This document shows, piece by piece, positions 31,687 to 33,023 of a DNA stretch of 33,023 nt. The stretch lies in contig JAGARU010000069.1 of assembly GCA_017622085.1 (NCBI GenBank), forward strand, positions 1-33,023, given 5' to 3'. The notes under the pieces are model-generated. The model worked only from the letters and a program-made list of their open reading frames with translations, was not told where the DNA came from and did no database searches. Numbering within the stretch: position 1 is the first letter of the stretch; every line of letters begins with the position of its first letter. The stretch comes from Clostridia bacterium (GTDB lineage Bacteria; Bacillota; Clostridia; Oscillospirales; CAG-272). A program made the translations under genes and the position numbers.

Positions 31687-32127
31687 TCAGTTTTGCTTAA
31701 GTCTGCAATTCAACTCAAATAACGCAGTTCGGTTAGAATCCCATTTGAGTTTTTGAATTGCTTCTTCATAGGTCAGCCAAACATATTCCGTATGCTCGTG
31801 TGATAACCGTATATCCTCTTGGCACTCAAATCCAAAGGTATACTCGGGAATAACGTATGTATCCTTGCTCCAATGCTGACGGCATTTCTCCGATATAACT
31901 GCGATGGGAAGATAGGATAAGCTTGTTAGTTCGATCCACTTAGATGCCTGAACTCCACCTTCCTCAAATGTTTCTCTTTTTGCCGCTTCTAACGGCATTT
32001 CTTCATCTTCGCCACCTCCGGCTATAAACTGCCAGTGGTCGTGATCGGCACGATGGAATACACAGTATTTCGGAGAGCCATCGACAATCTGATACGGTAT
32101 TGCAAGTATTTGAAAAGGTGCTCTCAT
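31687..32127 (-). CDS. Nudix hydrolase
   Basis: This 146-residue protein has a complete Nudix box: the first Gly, Glu five residues later, then RETFEEGGV (Gx5Ex7REUXEEXGU). The N-terminus (RAPFQILAIPYQIVDG) and the later EYVWLTYEEAIQKLKW are typical of the fold. Nudix enzymes split nucleoside diphosphates linked to another group, including ADP-ribose and NAD derivatives. Next to an ADP-ribosyltransferase this suggests a role in clearing ADP-ribose-type products or in immunity, but the substrate is unknown. Its AAGGAG lies inside the end of the Xre gene. Confidence 0.92.
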   Translation of the reverse strand: MRAPFQILAIPYQIVDGSPKYCVFHRADHDHWQFIAGGGEDEEMPLEAAKRETFEEGGVQASKWIELTSLSYLPIAVISEKCRQHWSKDTYVIPEYTFGFECQEDIRLSHEHTEYVWLTYEEAIQKLKWDSNRTALFELNCRLKQN

Positions 32128-32129
32128 AA

Positions 32130-32351
32130 TTATTCTCCTTGTTTTTGCTCCGGTAAAACGATCTCCGCAATGTCGCCAAGATCACAGTTAAGAGCCAAAC
32201 AAATTCTCACTAACACTTCGGTGTTGACATTATCGTTGTGTCCCATCTTTGTGATCGACGATTGGCTGACACCGGCAAGTGCCATAAGGTCTTTCTTTTT
32301 CATATCACGGTCAATGAGAAGTTTCCAAAGTTTTTTATAACTGATAGCCAT
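32130..32351 (-). CDS. Xre-family small transcriptional regulator
   Basis: This 73-residue protein is essentially one helix-turn-helix domain (KKLWKLLIDRDMKKKDLMALAGVSQSSITKMG, then a VLVRICLALNCDLGDIAEI helix), typical of stand-alone Cro/Xre regulators in islands. It is the first gene of the operon with the Nudix and ADP-ribosyltransferase genes. It likely represses its own promoter through the palindrome at 32408-32429. CCGGAGG precedes the start. Confidence 0.92.
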   Translation of the reverse strand: MAISYKKLWKLLIDRDMKKKDLMALAGVSQSSITKMGHNDNVNTEVLVRICLALNCDLGDIAEIVLPEQKQGE

Positions 32352-32395
32352 TGTGTTTACCTCCGGTATTTCAGTATTTCAAATGTTTTTATCTC

Positions 32396-32429
32396 ATTAT
32401 ACCATAAAACCATTGCGTTCGCAATGGTT
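32396..32429 (-). promoter_or_regulatory. Operon promoter with perfect palindromic operator
   Basis: On the minus strand TTGCGA (32424-32419), 17 bases and TATAAT (32401-32396) form the promoter of the Xre-Nudix-ART operon. The -35 sits inside a perfect palindrome at 32408-32429, arms AACCATTGCG and CGCAATGGTT with two bases between. The arrangement is that expected for autorepression by the Xre protein. Confidence 0.8.
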
Positions 32430-32441
32430 CTGGCGCATTTG

Positions 32442-32700
32442 TTATAATAAGTTTACAGATTCATCCTCATTCGCAAGATTGATAACCGTTTTTCCTTGCT
32501 CCATTGCATACTTTGCCGTCTGCCAAGCACCGCCGCTTTCTCTCTCAACACAACACACGACAAGATCAGAGCGATCAACCATTTCACGGTTTCGGATTTG
32601 GACGAATCTCTCTCCGCAAAGACCAAAGAGGAGCAGGACACCTGTACCGTATTCCGCTTGAAATGGACAAGTACAAAAGAAACTGAAAGTTAAAAGGATA
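32442..32700 (-). pseudogene. Decayed SLOG/YpsA-like gene (3' part)
   Basis: Reading the minus strand from about 32700 to the TAA at 32442-32444 gives CPFQAE, then RFVQIRNREMVDRSDLVV, SGGAWQTAKYA and GKTVINLANE. These match the end of SLOG-family proteins of the YpsA/DUF1273 type (RNxxMVDxSD, GGTxxT, GKxVI). The part between CPFQAE and RFVQIRN is too short and unlike the family, and there is no start or N-terminal half upstream. It is therefore most likely a truncated and damaged gene. SLOG proteins often bind nucleotide-derived signals and occur in defence islands. Confidence 0.5.
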
Positions 32701-33023
32701 ACTTTGGGTTCAGCATAGCTTCATTGTCACGCGCTCTCCCTCAGTCGCCTTCGGCGCCAGCTCCCTCCCGGAGGGAGCCTAACAAAGCCTTCCCCAGCGG
32801 GGAAGGGGGACCACCGTTAGGTGGTGGATGAGGAGAGCATTGTGTCGGTGCACATAAAATGAGTGCACAGACCTTGTTGTCCTTAAAACAAGTAACTTAC
32901 CAACAGAAAAACGGGGATGGTACATCAAATATTAGCTGTGCAGAGGATGGTTCTACTCATCCGTCGGCTTCGCCGCCACCTGTCTCGCTGCGGCTCGGTC
33001 ACGCTCGGGCTCTAACGCGCCCC
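32701..33023. repeat. GC-rich repeats at the window end, related to the repeat at 1-185
   Basis: Bases 32733-32840 hold several inverted repeats (CTCCCTCCCGGAGGGAG, CCTTCCCCAGCGGGGAAGG). A stretch reads, on the minus strand, like the 84-bp unit at the window start (CTCATCCACC...GGTCCCCCTTCCC...GGGAAGGCTTTG). Bases 32941-32975 again show GGTTCTACTCATCC followed by GTCGGCTTCGCCGCC. A short AT-richer stretch (32850-32935) lies between. No gene was recognised. Confidence 0.65.

Overview
The window looks like part of a chromosome from an anaerobic Clostridia-type Bacillota, probably a gut species. The basis is a fairly GC-rich genome with strong AGGAGG-type ribosome binding sites, a type III glutamine synthetase, NrdR, a two-part ThrE-like exporter, glycyl-radical metabolism, and many short hairpin-rich repeats between genes. 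No rRNA, tRNA or CRISPR array was seen.

Region 1 (351-13932) is a bacterial microcompartment (BMC) locus. A glycyl radical diol/glycerol-dehydratase-type enzyme and its activase come first. After a repeat-filled gap come a EutS/PduU-like shell protein, an EutP/PduV-like GTPase, a class II aldolase, a GlcG/PduO-C-like protein, a zinc alcohol dehydrogenase, four BMC-H shell proteins, a EutN/CcmL pentamer, a PduS-like RnfC flavo-Fe/S protein, a PduT-like trimer that keeps Cys38, a DeoR regulator and an iron alcohol dehydrogenase. The aldolase, the GlcG-like protein and the zinc dehydrogenase carry helices that look like encapsulation peptides. The usual CoA-acylating aldehyde dehydrogenase, phosphotransacylase and kinase are absent. 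A working model is that a deoxysugar phosphate is split to lactaldehyde, which is reduced to 1,2-propanediol, dehydrated to propionaldehyde and reduced again to propanol. The compartment would then act as an electron sink, with PduS/PduT bringing electrons in. This is inference.

Region 2 (14052-27210) is housekeeping: glnN (minus strand); nrdR; an ECF sigma factor with a membrane-anchored partner and a lipoprotein; an MBOAT/DHHW pair for O-acetylation of a surface polymer; a split ThrE exporter; a CYTH protein; nadE; and pncB. The NadE glutaminase domain appears to have lost its catalytic cysteine.

Region 3 (27308-32700) starts at guaA, here an ATP-pyrophosphatase-only form with no glutaminase domain. 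Immediately after its stop the sequence becomes AT-rich and holds accessory genes: a HEPN protein, a PemK/MazF-like protein followed by a probable small RNA, and a minus-strand operon of Xre regulator, Nudix hydrolase and R-S-E-type ADP-ribosyltransferase under a palindromic operator, then a decayed SLOG/YpsA-like gene. Doublets with an 11-bp period mark possible recombinase sites. This looks like the eroded remains of a mobile island with defence or toxin genes at the guaA 3' end. Related GC-rich repeats close both ends of the window.
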